Below are positions 23,204-31,465 of a DNA stretch of 31,603 nucleotides, one piece after another; the stretch's first letter is position 1, and the number at the start of each line of letters is the position of its first letter. Under the pieces are notes generated by a model, which was not told the DNA's origin, did no database searches, and saw nothing but the letters and a program-made list of their open reading frames with translations. The position numbers and the translations under genes are program-made. This stretch comes from Bacteroidota bacterium. Its GTDB lineage: Bacteria; Bacteroidota; Bacteroidia; Cytophagales; Cyclobacteriaceae. The stretch spans positions 1 through 31,603 of the forward strand of contig JAEZGH010000103.1 in assembly GCA_023417065.1 (NCBI GenBank), read 5' to 3'.

Positions 23204-24091
23204 ATGGAGAAAGTCGCAGTTATTGGATCGGGCACGATGGGCAACGGTATCGCGCATGTTTTTGCGCAGCATGGCTTCAAGGTCGCCCTAGTAGATATTT
23301 CAAATGATGCCCTGAAAAAGGCGTTGGCCACTATCGAAAAGAACCTCGGGCGTCAGCTGGAGAAAGGAACCATAACGGAGGACATAAAACGCGCGACACT
23401 CGAAAATATCACCACGTTCACGCAAGTAAGTGATGCTGTGGCAGACGTGACTCTTGTAGTTGAAGCTGCGACTGAGAATGCAGATCTTAAGCTTGCGATA
23501 TTCAAGGAGTTAAGTGATAAGGCTCATCCCGATGCCATGCTCGCAACCAATACCTCGTCCATCTCAATAACCCGTATTGCGTCCGTCACAAACCGACCGG
23601 AAAAAGTGATTGGCATGCACTTCATGAACCCTGTGCCCGTGATGAAACTCGTGGAAGTGATTCGCGGATACAGCACCAGCGATGAAGTGACTGCTCGTGT
23701 GATGGAACTCTCGCGCGCACTTGGAAAGATCCCCGTTGAAGTGAATGACTATCCTGGCTTTGTAGCCAACCGGATTCTTATGCCGATGATCAACGAGGCG
23801 ATTTACTCGTTGTACGAAGATGTTGCCGGCGTGAGTGAGATAGATACGGTGATGAAACTGGGGATGGCTCATCCAATGGGGCCGTTACAACTGGCGGACT
23901 TCATCGGTCTGGATGTGTGCCTGAGTATTCTGCGTGTGCTGCACGAAGGCTTCGGCAATCCGAAATACGCGCCTTGTCCCCTGCTGGTGAACATGGTTCA
24001 GGCCGGGCATAAAGGAGTAAAATCAGGAAGTGGCTTCTACCAGTACACCGCCGGAAGCAAAGAACTTGTCGTTGCTCCACAGTTCCGCTAG
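23204..24091 (+). CDS. 3-hydroxybutyryl-CoA / 3-hydroxyacyl-CoA dehydrogenase
   Basis: The 295-aa enzyme oxidises (S)-3-hydroxyacyl-CoA to 3-oxoacyl-CoA with NAD+ (or the reverse) in the cytoplasm. The Rossmann nucleotide motif is GSGTMGNGIAHVF at residues 8-20. ATNTSSISIT is the substrate loop, and GMHFMNPVPVMKLVEVI (about 139-155) carries the catalytic His. DYPGFVANRILMPMINEA and the C-terminal DFIGLDVCLSIL complete the family pattern. It is the single-domain Hbd/PaaH type, used in butyrate/PHB chemistry, beta-oxidation or phenylacetate breakdown; no neighbouring gene decides which. It is monocistronic and converges on mscL with a 36-nt gap. Confidence 0.95.
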   Translation: MEKVAVIGSGTMGNGIAHVFAQHGFKVALVDISNDALKKALATIEKNLGRQLEKGTITEDIKRATLENITTFTQVSDAVADVTLVVEAATENADLKLAIFKELSDKAHPDAMLATNTSSISITRIASVTNRPEKVIGMHFMNPVPVMKLVEVIRGYSTSDEVTARVMELSRALGKIPVEVNDYPGFVANRILMPMINEAIYSLYEDVAGVSEIDTVMKLGMAHPMGPLQLADFIGLDVCLSILRVLHEGFGNPKYAPCPLLVNMVQAGHKGVKSGSGFYQYTAGSKELVVAPQFR

Positions 24092-24127
24092 AAGCCTACC
24101 CATGAAGACAGACTAACATCAATCAGA

Positions 24128-24505
24128 TCACTGCTTAGTTTTGAGCAGGTCGCGGATTTCTGTCAGTAGAACAACATCAGCTGGTGGTGGCGGCGGAGGT
24201 GCGGGAGCGGCTTCCTCTTTCTTGCGCAGCCTGTTCACACCCTTAATGAATAAGAACAAGGCGATGGCAGTAAGCAGAAAGATGAAGATAGCCTGCAGGA
24301 ACTTGCCATAGGCGATCGTAGCATCTCCAACCTGAAAACCATAGCCGGAGAAATCGTGACCACCCGTGATGATACCGATAATCGGCATAAATACGTCGGC
24401 GACGAGAGAATTCACAATTGCGTTGAAGGCCGTGCCGATTACCACACCGACGGCCAGGTCGATTACGTTGCCCCGAAAGGCAAACTCTTTAAATTCCTTT
24501 AACAT
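24128..24505 (-). CDS. mscL: Large-conductance mechanosensitive channel
   Basis: MscL is an inner-membrane homopentamer that opens when membrane tension rises, releasing solutes during osmotic downshock. The 125-aa length is standard. The N-terminus FKEFAFRGNVIDLAVGVVIGTAFNAIV forms the first membrane helix and pore constriction. The second helix is FLQAIFIFLLTAIALFLFIKGVNRLRKKEE, with the usual basic end. A proline run (APAPPPPPP) precedes the cytoplasmic helix LLTEIRDLLK. It is a lone minus-strand gene, divergent from the PAS kinase gene by 102 nt. Confidence 0.97.
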   Translation of the reverse strand: MLKEFKEFAFRGNVIDLAVGVVIGTAFNAIVNSLVADVFMPIIGIITGGHDFSGYGFQVGDATIAYGKFLQAIFIFLLTAIALFLFIKGVNRLRKKEEAAPAPPPPPPADVVLLTEIRDLLKTKQ

Positions 24506-24607
24506 ACAGGCTTAGATTTATATTACTAACATAATGTAAGTTTCGCTTTAGAATCAAATAAATTTGCACAAAAATAGTTAGCTATATTCAAGTCCAGTAA
24601 GACGACG

Positions 24608-27352
24608 ATGGCAAAAAGACAAGAGAAATCTTTGGAGGGCAGACAGAACGAATCCGTTGACCGAAAATCCGACCTCCAGAATTCGGGTTCAAATCCCGGA
24701 TCATCAACGTTCGATGAAAGTTCAAGCAAGCACCCCCCGATTCAAACGCCACTGCAAATCCCGGGAATAGCCCTTTTTTACTATTCCCCGGCCTCGCATA
24801 CGATGCTGTGGTCAGGTAATTCACATAAGGTTCTTCAATTCAGGCAGAGCGCACAACTTCCGCACGATAAAGAGGCATTAATCCGTTTGGTAGACCCTGC
24901 TGATCGCCAGGCATTCGAAGAAGGGTTTGACAGGGTGATACGTGCACACACAGAATGGACAACAGAAATCAGGCTGCGCATCCCGGGAGGAAGTTTTTTC
25001 TGGGGACAGCTGACGTTGGGGCCTCGTCCGGAGAATGGTGATACGGTGCAGTTCGTTGGAAGCATTCAGGATATCACCTCGCGGAAGATCACCGAGTATG
25101 AACTTGCAGATTGGAAAATGCGCGACAAGTTAGTCTCCGAATCTGCAGGAGTGCTCATCTATGACTACGACGTACCGTCGGGTGAACTCGTCTGGAGTGG
25201 CAATATTCAACAGGTTCTGGGGCTGCATCACCATGAACTCGATCATCTCGACAAGTGGGCGGCGCGCCTTCATCCGGATGATCGCCCCGATACCATCCGA
25301 CTTCTGGAAGTTTCCCAGCGCGAGCTAATCCCTTATGACGTTTATTATCGCCTGAAGGTGGAAGGCCGCGACTATTGCTACATGCACGATCGCGGATTGT
25401 TCATCCCGAATGACAAGGGCGAAGCGTTTCGCATGCTTGGAATCGTCAGTGACGTTTCCGAACGCGTGAAGGCGATGAAGTCGGTGGAGCAGAGTGAAAA
25501 GAGTTACCGCGAGCTGTTCAACTGCGTCGGCGAAGCCATCTACATTCAGAATTCTGACGGAACGTTTCTCGACGTGAACCGCGAAGCCTGTGCAATGTAC
25601 GGCTACACTAAGGAGGAAATGATTGGCAAAGCGCCTGACTTCCTCTCCGCCCCCGGCCTTAATGATTTCGAAAAACTCCGTGACCAGATTACTGCAGCGT
25701 TGAAAGGCAATCCTCAGAAATTTATATGGTGGGGAAAAAGAAAGAATGGCGAAATCTTCCTCAAAGAAGTGAGGCTGACGCGTGCCACGTATTACGGGGC
25801 CGAGGCGATCATCACCACCGCATGGGATATCACTGAAAAAGTTGCAGCCGAAAAATCACTTCAGGAAAGTGAAAAGCGCTTCCGACGGATGATTGAAGAC
25901 CTGAACGTAGGCGTGATGCTGCAGGGACCTCATGGCGAAGTGCAGATTGCCAATCGCGCTTCCCGTGAATTGCTGGGCATCACCGGCGACAACCAACAGG
26001 GTGCGTCGCTTATTGGCGATGATACTGAATTCATCACGGAAGGAGGTGAAAAGATATCGCCGGCAGACTTGCCGTGGTCTGTCGCTGCCAGAACGAAACT
26101 GTCTGTCCGCGGCGTTGTGGTAGGCCGGCGAAGCGGAGAAAACCCGACGAACTGGTTACTGGTAAATGCCGAACCAACGCTTCTCGAGCAGGAAAAACTG
26201 CTTCATGTACTTATTACGCTGACTGATATCACAGACCGCAAGCGCACGGAGGAAAGCCTTCGCGAAAGTGAACTTCGCTTCCGGACACTCCAGGAGGCGT
26301 CATTTGGTGGAATTGGTCTTCACAACAAAGGTGCAATCATGGATTGCAACCAGGGGCTTTCCAACCTCACAGGATTCTCGTACGAGGAACTGATTGGCAG
26401 CAATGGACTTGAACTGGTTGCTCCTGAATATCGCGATTATGTCGCCGGCAAGATCGCTGCGCGGGATGAAGGCACCTATGATGTTGAGGGCCTTCGCAAG
26501 GATGGTAGCCGGTATTTCCTGGAAATAAGAGGCAAGAATATTCCTTTTGGTGACGGACTCATCCGCGTGACGGAGTTCAGGGACATCACTGAGCGCAAAT
26601 TGTCAGAGGCAAAAATCCTCGAGCAGAATGCGCGCCTTCTGTCGATGACCGAAGACCTGAAACTGAAGAATGAACAGCTGCGCGAATTCACGCAGATTGT
26701 TTCGCATAACCTTCGCGCGCCGGTGAGCAACATACTGGCACTGCTCAACTTCATCGACAATGCCACTACGCAGGAGGAACAGAATGAATACATCGGACTT
26801 CTCAAGGAAGCGGGAACGACTACGCTGACGACGCTTCAGGAGCTGAACGAGGTATTGCAGATCAAGCAGGATAAGAAGATCGAACGTCAGCGGCTGCGCT
26901 TTGAGGATGTATTCAACCATGTGAAGAACATGTTGAACGCCAAGATCGCGGAAGTCAAGGCAGAGGTCATTACCGATTTCTCCATGGCTCCCGTTATTGA
27001 GTATCCGAACATATACCTCGAGAGTATTATGCTGAACCTGCTCAGCAATGCCCTGAAGTACACCTATCCCGGCAGGACACCTCAGATACGTATTACCACG
27101 ACTACAGGTCAGAATGACACAATTCAGCTCGCCATCAGTGATAACGGTGCAGGCATAAACCTGAGCCGCTATGGAGAACATATGTTCAAGCTGCGGAAGA
27201 CCTTTCACAAGCATCGCGAAAGCCGGGGTATCGGCTTGTTTATGATCAAGAATCAGATCGAAGCCATGGGTGGCGAAATCTCGGTGTCGAGCGTTGAAAA
27301 TGAGGGTTCCACTTTTTTCGTTACCTTTAATCAGAATATTTCTGAATCATGA
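24608..27352 (+). CDS. Multi-PAS sensor histidine kinase, cytoplasmic
   Basis: The 914-aa protein has no signal peptide or membrane segment, so it senses inside the cell. After a polar, low-complexity start (1-45) it has about five PAS/PAC units (roughly 50-165, 175-290, 300-415, 425-550 and 555-665), such as YRELFNCVGEAIYIQ and FRTLQEASFGGIGLHNKG. A coiled coil (665-690) leads to the HisKA domain with phosphoacceptor His700 in IVSHNLRAPVSNIL. The ATPase domain has NLLSNALKY, SDNGAGINL and RGIGLFMIKNQIEAMGG. Its stop overlaps the response regulator start as ATGA, so the two form a coupled pair. TAAATTTG at 24559-24566 could be a -7 element. The ligand or cofactor of the PAS domains is not evident. 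Confidence 0.93.
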   Translation: MAKRQEKSLEGRQNESVDRKSDLQNSGSNPGSSTFDESSSKHPPIQTPLQIPGIALFYYSPASHTMLWSGNSHKVLQFRQSAQLPHDKEALIRLVDPADRQAFEEGFDRVIRAHTEWTTEIRLRIPGGSFFWGQLTLGPRPENGDTVQFVGSIQDITSRKITEYELADWKMRDKLVSESAGVLIYDYDVPSGELVWSGNIQQVLGLHHHELDHLDKWAARLHPDDRPDTIRLLEVSQRELIPYDVYYRLKVEGRDYCYMHDRGLFIPNDKGEAFRMLGIVSDVSERVKAMKSVEQSEKSYRELFNCVGEAIYIQNSDGTFLDVNREACAMYGYTKEEMIGKAPDFLSAPGLNDFEKLRDQITAALKGNPQKFIWWGKRKNGEIFLKEVRLTRATYYGAEAIITTAWDITEKVAAEKSLQESEKRFRRMIEDLNVGVMLQGPHGEVQIANRASRELLGITGDNQQGASLIGDDTEFITEGGEKISPADLPWSVAARTKLSVRGVVVGRRSGENPTNWLLVNAEPTLLEQEKLLHVLITLTDITDRKRTEESLRESELRFRTLQEASFGGIGLHNKGAIMDCNQGLSNLTGFSYEELIGSNGLELVAPEYRDYVAGKIAARDEGTYDVEGLRKDGSRYFLEIRGKNIPFGDGLIRVTEFRDITERKLSEAKILEQNARLLSMTEDLKLKNEQLREFTQIVSHNLRAPVSNILALLNFIDNATTQEEQNEYIGLLKEAGTTTLTTLQELNEVLQIKQDKKIERQRLRFEDVFNHVKNMLNAKIAEVKAEVITDFSMAPVIEYPNIYLESIMLNLLSNALKYTYPGRTPQIRITTTTGQNDTIQLAISDNGAGINLSRYGEHMFKLRKTFHKHRESRGIGLFMIKNQIEAMGGEISVSSVENEGSTFFVTFNQNISES

Positions 27353-27756
27353 GTCGTAAGCCTCCGATAGTGGCCCTCGTGGATGACGACAAGATCTTCC
27401 AGTTCACCGCGTCAAAGATGATACGCGGTCTGCAACTGACTGATCAAATTCTTCAGTTTGAAAACGGTGAGGAGGCCCTCAAGTTCCTTGTGGAGCACGC
27501 GGACAAGTCGGATCAGCTTCCGGACTGCATCTTTCTGGATATCAACATGCCATTCGTCGATGGATGGATGTTCCTGCAGGACTACTCCAGCCTCAAGGAT
27601 AACCTCTCCAAAAACATTTCGATCTTCATGGTGAGCTCTTCCATCGATCCGCGGGACATACACCGCGCGCGGGCAATTCCCGACGTACGTGAGTACGTAA
27701 CGAAACCTGTCTCTACAGAAAAATTCAGGGAGTTGTTGCAGCGCGCTGAAGCGTGA
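27349..27756 (+). CDS. Single-domain response regulator
   Basis: The 135-aa protein is a lone receiver domain without an output domain. The acidic pocket is Asp12-Asp14, the phosphorylated residue is Asp64 (FLDINMP), the switch serines are at 96-98 (MVSSS), and the conserved lysine is Lys119 in TKP. Its start overlaps the kinase stop by 4 nt, so it is very probably phosphorylated by that kinase. It may act by protein contact or pass phosphate on; the target is unknown. Its stop TGA (27754-27756) directly touches the stop of the convergent DUF3108 gene. The residues between strands 2 and 3 (VEHADKSDQLPD) are longer than in CheY, as seen in many such kinase-linked receivers. Confidence 0.94.
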   Translation: MSRKPPIVALVDDDKIFQFTASKMIRGLQLTDQILQFENGEEALKFLVEHADKSDQLPDCIFLDINMPFVDGWMFLQDYSSLKDNLSKNISIFMVSSSIDPRDIHRARAIPDVREYVTKPVSTEKFRELLQRAEA

Positions 27757-28578
27757 TCACTTCACGATGTTCAGCGGATTTCTGAGGTTTGAATAGCCCG
27801 TCAGTTCTACGCCGGCAGACCCGATAAACATCTTGGCATCGATCTTCAGCGGAATGCGATTTTTGTCGTCCGAGAAGTAAGCAGTGATTGAGTTTTCCCC
27901 GTCAAACAAGCTGTTCTTCGGCATTACCGGAGTGAATACGAGCGCGCGGACTTTCCCGACCTTTAGCTTGACCGTGGTCTTGCCGCGGTAGATGATGTTC
28001 ATGTTATAGAATTCGTCTTCAAAGAATCCCGATACATTAACCGTGTCGTTTACCTGCAGGTTTGAGAAGTCAAGGATGCGAAGGTAAAGGAAGCCAGCGA
28101 TCATGTCTCGGACATTTGCCGGAGCGTCGTAGTATTTGGGCTCTTTCATCTTGCCATCGCGCCCCATCGTCTTCACTTCGATTCGCCGATTATTGTGGTC
28201 GAAATTGGTCCACTCATCCTTGCGATACCTTCCTTCTCTGATCTTCCGGTAAAACTGATGAGGTACAAGAGCGGCCGTGTCGACGTAAGCGCTAAAGCGG
28301 TCGTCGACATCTGCGACCCAGTCGACCATACCTACGGTCTTGCCCGTGACGTCGACTTTGAAACAGTATCGGTCGTTTACTCTGTGATAATCGGGATGGA
28401 TACGAGCGCTGCCGCGGCCTACCGTAAAGAAGCCATAGGTCATTTTGAAGTCGATAACTTCACCGCGCTGGAAGCTTTCGTTTCGAACAAACGGCAATTT
28501 TTCTGTGTCCGGCTCCTGGGCGAAGCCACACAGAATGAGAAAAATGAAAACGAAAATGCCGGAAAAAAGTCTCTTCAT
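27757..28578 (-). CDS. Secreted DUF3108 domain protein
   Basis: The 273-aa protein has a signal peptide (IFVFIFLILCGFAQ) and a beta-rich domain starting RGEVIDFKMTYGFFTVGRGSARIHPDYH, typical of DUF3108, a family of exported proteins of unknown function in Bacteroidota and others. The middle part has the DRFSAYVDTAALVPHQFYRKIREG pattern and a basic KMFIGSAGVELTGYSNLRNP end. An envelope role is likely; lipid binding or polysaccharide export has been suggested by fold for related families, but nothing here shows it. The gene lies downstream of dapD on the same strand (138-nt gap) and converges on the response regulator with no gap. Confidence 0.85.
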   Translation of the reverse strand: MKRLFSGIFVFIFLILCGFAQEPDTEKLPFVRNESFQRGEVIDFKMTYGFFTVGRGSARIHPDYHRVNDRYCFKVDVTGKTVGMVDWVADVDDRFSAYVDTAALVPHQFYRKIREGRYRKDEWTNFDHNNRRIEVKTMGRDGKMKEPKYYDAPANVRDMIAGFLYLRILDFSNLQVNDTVNVSGFFEDEFYNMNIIYRGKTTVKLKVGKVRALVFTPVMPKNSLFDGENSITAYFSDDKNRIPLKIDAKMFIGSAGVELTGYSNLRNPLNIVK

Positions 28579-28674
28579 ACAGCGTTCTAAAGTTACGAAT
28601 TCTGCGCTTAACGTTGTTAACGTAGCATGATTTCAAAGGATATGCCAGATAAAAAATAACTTTACCAGCTGTAA

Positions 28675-28700
28675 GAAATCCGGCGTGAGTGCCGGATTTC
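28675..28700 (-). terminator. Putative terminator hairpin after dapD
   Basis: A perfect 10-bp stem (28675-28684 with 28691-28700) has a 6-nt loop and starts 16 nt after the dapD stop on the minus strand. The following sequence has no immediate T-run (the nearest T-run comes ~25 nt later), so intrinsic termination is uncertain. Confidence 0.5.
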
Positions 28701-28716
28701 CGTTGGTTTCCATCCT

Positions 28717-29529
28717 TTAAACGGCGACAGAGTTGTCGCGCAGGGCGTCGTTCAGCGACGTCTTCTTGTCGGTGCTTTCTTTCCGGCGGCCGATAATGAG
28801 TGCGCAGGGGACGTGAAACTCGCCCGCAGGGAACGTCTTCGCATACGAACCAGGGATGACTACTGACCGTTCAGGCACGTAGCCTTTGTATTCTACTGGT
28901 TTGTCGCCGGTAACATCGATTACTTTGGAACTTCCCGTCAGTACAACATTGGCGCCCAGCACAGCCTCACGGCCTACTCTCACCCCTTCTACCACGATGC
29001 AGCGCGAGCCGATAAAGGCATTATCTTCAATGATAACGGGCGCAGCCTGAACAGGTTCCAGCACACCGCCAATACCAACACCACCACTCAGATGTACATT
29101 CTTGCCGATTTGGGCGCAGCTACCTACCGTGGCCCAGGTGTCTACCATCGTGCCCTCGTCTACATAAGCACCGATGTTCACGTACGAAGGCATCATGATC
29201 ACGCCTTTGCTGAGATATGAACCATATCTCGCAATAGCATGAGGTACAACTCTCACGCCCAGTGACTTATAATCTTTCTTAAGTGCGATTTTGTCGTGGA
29301 ATTCGAATGGGCCGACCTCGATGGTCTGCATCTGTTGAATGGGAAAGTAAAGGATTACGGCCTTCTTCACCCACTCGTTTACCTGCCATCCTCCGTCTTT
29401 CGGCTCTGCGACCCTGAGCTCCCCTTTGTCGAGCTTCTCGATGACGCCACGGATGATTTCCTGAGCGGATGATTGTTGCAGCAGGGAACGGTCGTCCCAG
29501 ATTTTTTCGATTTCCTGTTTCAGATCCAT
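28717..29529 (-). CDS. dapD: 2,3,4,5-tetrahydropyridine-2,6-dicarboxylate N-succinyltransferase
   Basis: DapD transfers succinyl from succinyl-CoA to tetrahydrodipicolinate in lysine and diaminopimelate synthesis, which supplies peptidoglycan cross-links. From the ATG at 29529 the enzyme is 270 aa. After a helical N-terminus (MDLKQEIEKIWDDRSLL) come the hexapeptide repeats of a left-handed beta-helix: VVPHAIARYGSYLSKGVIMMPSYVNIGAYVDEGTMVDTWATVGSCAQIGKNVHLSGGVGIGGVLEP, then the PVIIEDNAFIGSRCIVVEGVRVG stretch. The open frame begins 15 codons earlier at 29574, but MDLKQEIE is the family start. Length and order are normal. It probably ends at the hairpin at 28675-28700. Confidence 0.96.
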   Translation of the reverse strand: MDLKQEIEKIWDDRSLLQQSSAQEIIRGVIEKLDKGELRVAEPKDGGWQVNEWVKKAVILYFPIQQMQTIEVGPFEFHDKIALKKDYKSLGVRVVPHAIARYGSYLSKGVIMMPSYVNIGAYVDEGTMVDTWATVGSCAQIGKNVHLSGGVGIGGVLEPVQAAPVIIEDNAFIGSRCIVVEGVRVGREAVLGANVVLTGSSKVIDVTGDKPVEYKGYVPERSVVIPGSYAKTFPAGEFHVPCALIIGRRKESTDKKTSLNDALRDNSVAV

Positions 29530-29642
29530 TTGAAAAGTAGTAAGGTTTATGTTCAGTGTTAAATGATGCAGCAATCTGTGTTACGCAGGATTCCGCTATT
29601 TTCACGTGCGACGAATATCACTAACGGCCCTGCTTAACCGGC

Positions 29643-30749
29643 ATGCAAGAAATGAAAAAAAGGAGAATAGTCATTGCCTCGGTTCTTAAACCTGTCGATG
29701 ACACGCGCATGTTTGAGAAGCTGGGGCGGACCCTTGCCCGGGTGGCCGAAGTGCATATCGTCGGATTCCCGGGGAAGGCGACTCCTTCAGATGGCATCGC
29801 CTTCCATCAAAGTGGCGTATGCAAGCGGCTGAGCCTTCAACGGTTACTCCAGCCGTGGAAGGTGTTTTTCCTTCTGCTGCGGCTGCGCCCTGTGGATGTG
29901 ATCATTTCGACACACGAGTTGCTATGGCCCGCGGCGCTATATAAGTTGATCGCCGGTGCCGCTGTTTATTACGATCTTCAGGAAAACTACTGGCGAAACA
30001 TCGTTTATGGTGAGGCCTTCCCGAAACCAGTTCGAAGTCTGCTCGCCGGGTATGTTCGTTTGAAGGAGCGCTTGCTGCACCCGATGATAAAACGGTATCT
30101 CGTGGCAGAGCGGGCGTATCTGGACGAGATGCCCTTTATCCGGTCAAAGAGCGTGCTCCTGGAAAACCGTTATTATGGTCAGGTGAAGCCTCCTGAGCCT
30201 GGCAAACGCGGAAGGCGCCTCATCTTCTCGGGAACACTGAGCCGTTCCACCGGAGTATTTGCAGCCATCGATCTCGCGCGGAAGCTTCATGAGGTAGATG
30301 ACGCGGTCCGGCTTGCGATCGTCGGCCACTGCTCCCGACAGACGGAGTATCAAGCATTGCTCGCGGAAATCAAACCATATCCCTTTATTTCCCTGATTGG
30401 TGGTGATAAGCTGGTGCCGCATGCCGAGGTTATCCGCCACATCCGCGAAAGCGACTTCGGGATCATTGCCTATGACCTCTCGCCGGCGACCGAAAACCGG
30501 ATTCCCACCAAGTTTTACGAATATCTCGCCAACGGCGTCATTTTGATGACTCCCCCACATGCTCCCTGGGTCGGAACGATCCGACAATACCAGGAGCCAA
30601 TTATCTTCGATCCAAAGAATCCGGATATTGATCTGATTATGAGATGTGTACAGACGAGTCAAATCCATATACCCGCCTCATATTCCGGACTGTTATGGTC
30701 AGAATCAGAACCCTTTTTGCTGGAACTCTTCCCCCCGCTTGCCAGATAG
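29643..30749 (+). CDS. Glycosyltransferase, GT4-like
   Basis: The 368-aa cytoplasmic enzyme probably transfers a sugar from a nucleotide-sugar donor to a cell-surface glycan or lipid. The N-terminal half has KKRRIVIASVLKPVDDTRMFEKLGRTLA and a loop with VYYDLQENYWRN. The C-terminal Rossmann half has RRLIFSGTLSRSTGVFAAIDLA, RLAIVGHC, then the donor-binding E-x7-E region (ATENRIPTKFYEYLANGV, about residues 283-300). The acceptor and the exact sugar are unknown. Start choice is ATG 29643; ATG 29652 (MKKRR) is close and equally plausible. It is a lone gene between divergent dapD and the DtxR-type regulator, without other polysaccharide genes. Confidence 0.85.
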   Translation: MQEMKKRRIVIASVLKPVDDTRMFEKLGRTLARVAEVHIVGFPGKATPSDGIAFHQSGVCKRLSLQRLLQPWKVFFLLLRLRPVDVIISTHELLWPAALYKLIAGAAVYYDLQENYWRNIVYGEAFPKPVRSLLAGYVRLKERLLHPMIKRYLVAERAYLDEMPFIRSKSVLLENRYYGQVKPPEPGKRGRRLIFSGTLSRSTGVFAAIDLARKLHEVDDAVRLAIVGHCSRQTEYQALLAEIKPYPFISLIGGDKLVPHAEVIRHIRESDFGIIAYDLSPATENRIPTKFYEYLANGVILMTPPHAPWVGTIRQYQEPIIFDPKNPDIDLIMRCVQTSQIHIPASYSGLLWSESEPFLLELFPPLAR

Positions 30750-30762
30750 GTTAAAAAATATT

Positions 30763-30778
30763 TTTAGACAGCCCTAAA
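30763..30778. promoter_or_regulatory. Candidate operator of the DtxR/MntR-type regulator
   Basis: TTTAG (30763-30767) and CTAAA (30774-30778) form a perfect inverted repeat with a 6-nt spacer, 30 nt upstream of the regulator start. The arm sequence resembles the TTAGG/CCTAA-type half-sites known for the DtxR family. This suits autoregulation. The arms are only 5 bp, so confidence is moderate. Confidence 0.42.
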
Positions 30779-30808
30779 CTTTTAATTAAGTAAGGCGTAC
30801 ATTTGAAT

Positions 30809-31465
30809 ATGTTAAGCTTTACGGAGGAAAACTATCTCAAAGCCATTTACCGGCTTTCCGAGGGAGGAACACGCGCCGTCCTCACCAATGCTCTGGCAGA
30901 AACCATGAATACCCGCGCCGCCTCAGTGACGGACATGGTGAAAAAACTGTCGACGAAGAACCTCATCTCCTATGAGAAGTATTATGGCGTGAAGATCACG
31001 CGTCAGGGGAAAAACGAGGCGCTCATGGTAGTGCGTAAACACCGCCTCTGGGAAACGTTCCTCGTTGAAAAGCTGAACTTCAACTGGGATGAAGTGCATG
31101 AAGTTGCCGAACAACTAGAACACATCCAGTCGCCCCTGCTGATTGAGAAGCTTGATGAGTTTCTTGGACATCCTTCTGTTGATCCGCACGGGCACCCGAT
31201 ACCAGACAAGAACGGGCGCATCATTGAAGTGAAACACGTACAGCTAAGCCGGCTCCCGGTGAACAGGAAGACATATATCCGTTCTGTTACCAATGGCTCG
31301 CCCTCCTTTCTGCAGTACCTCAGCAAGATTGGAATATACATCGGAGCCAGCGTGACCATCCTTGAGCGCGTGGAGTTCGATGGCTCGCTGGAAGTTCACA
31401 TCGACGGAAAGAGCCGGGCTTTCATCTCCCGGGATGCAGGTGATAATCTGATGGTGGATGAATAA
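30809..31465 (+). CDS. DtxR/MntR-family metal-dependent transcriptional repressor
   Basis: The protein represses metal-uptake genes when Fe2+ or Mn2+ is bound. The frame opens with TTG at 30803, but ATG 30809 gives the standard MLSFTEENYLKAIYRLSE start, 218 aa. The N-terminal winged helix (LAETMNTRAASVTDMVKKLSTKNLISYEKYYGVKITRQG) is followed by the dimerisation and metal-binding region (RKHRLWETFLVEKLNFNWDEVHEVAEQLEHIQSPLLIEKLDEFLGHPSVDPHGHPIP), in which the His and Glu residues are metal ligands. A FeoA/SH3-like end closes it (GIYIGASVTILERVEFDGSL). The last 8 nt overlap the next gene, a metal-binding lipoprotein, which is the expected regulatory target and is co-transcribed. Confidence 0.94.
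   Translation: MLSFTEENYLKAIYRLSEGGTRAVLTNALAETMNTRAASVTDMVKKLSTKNLISYEKYYGVKITRQGKNEALMVVRKHRLWETFLVEKLNFNWDEVHEVAEQLEHIQSPLLIEKLDEFLGHPSVDPHGHPIPDKNGRIIEVKHVQLSRLPVNRKTYIRSVTNGSPSFLQYLSKIGIYIGASVTILERVEFDGSLEVHIDGKSRAFISRDAGDNLMVDE

Noticed and set aside
24682..24704. A tRNA T-arm-like stretch (GGTTCAAATCCC with pairing flanks) near the start of the histidine kinase gene.
   Set aside because: No matching acceptor, D or anticodon arm lies at the right distance, and the stretch is inside a coding region (residues about 25-33). A tRNA fragment cannot be excluded but is not supported.
30798..30805. TACATTTG, a match to the Bacteroidota -7 box, just before the DtxR-type regulator.
   Set aside because: It is only 3 nt from the ATG, which would leave almost no leader, and there is no TTG at the right distance upstream.
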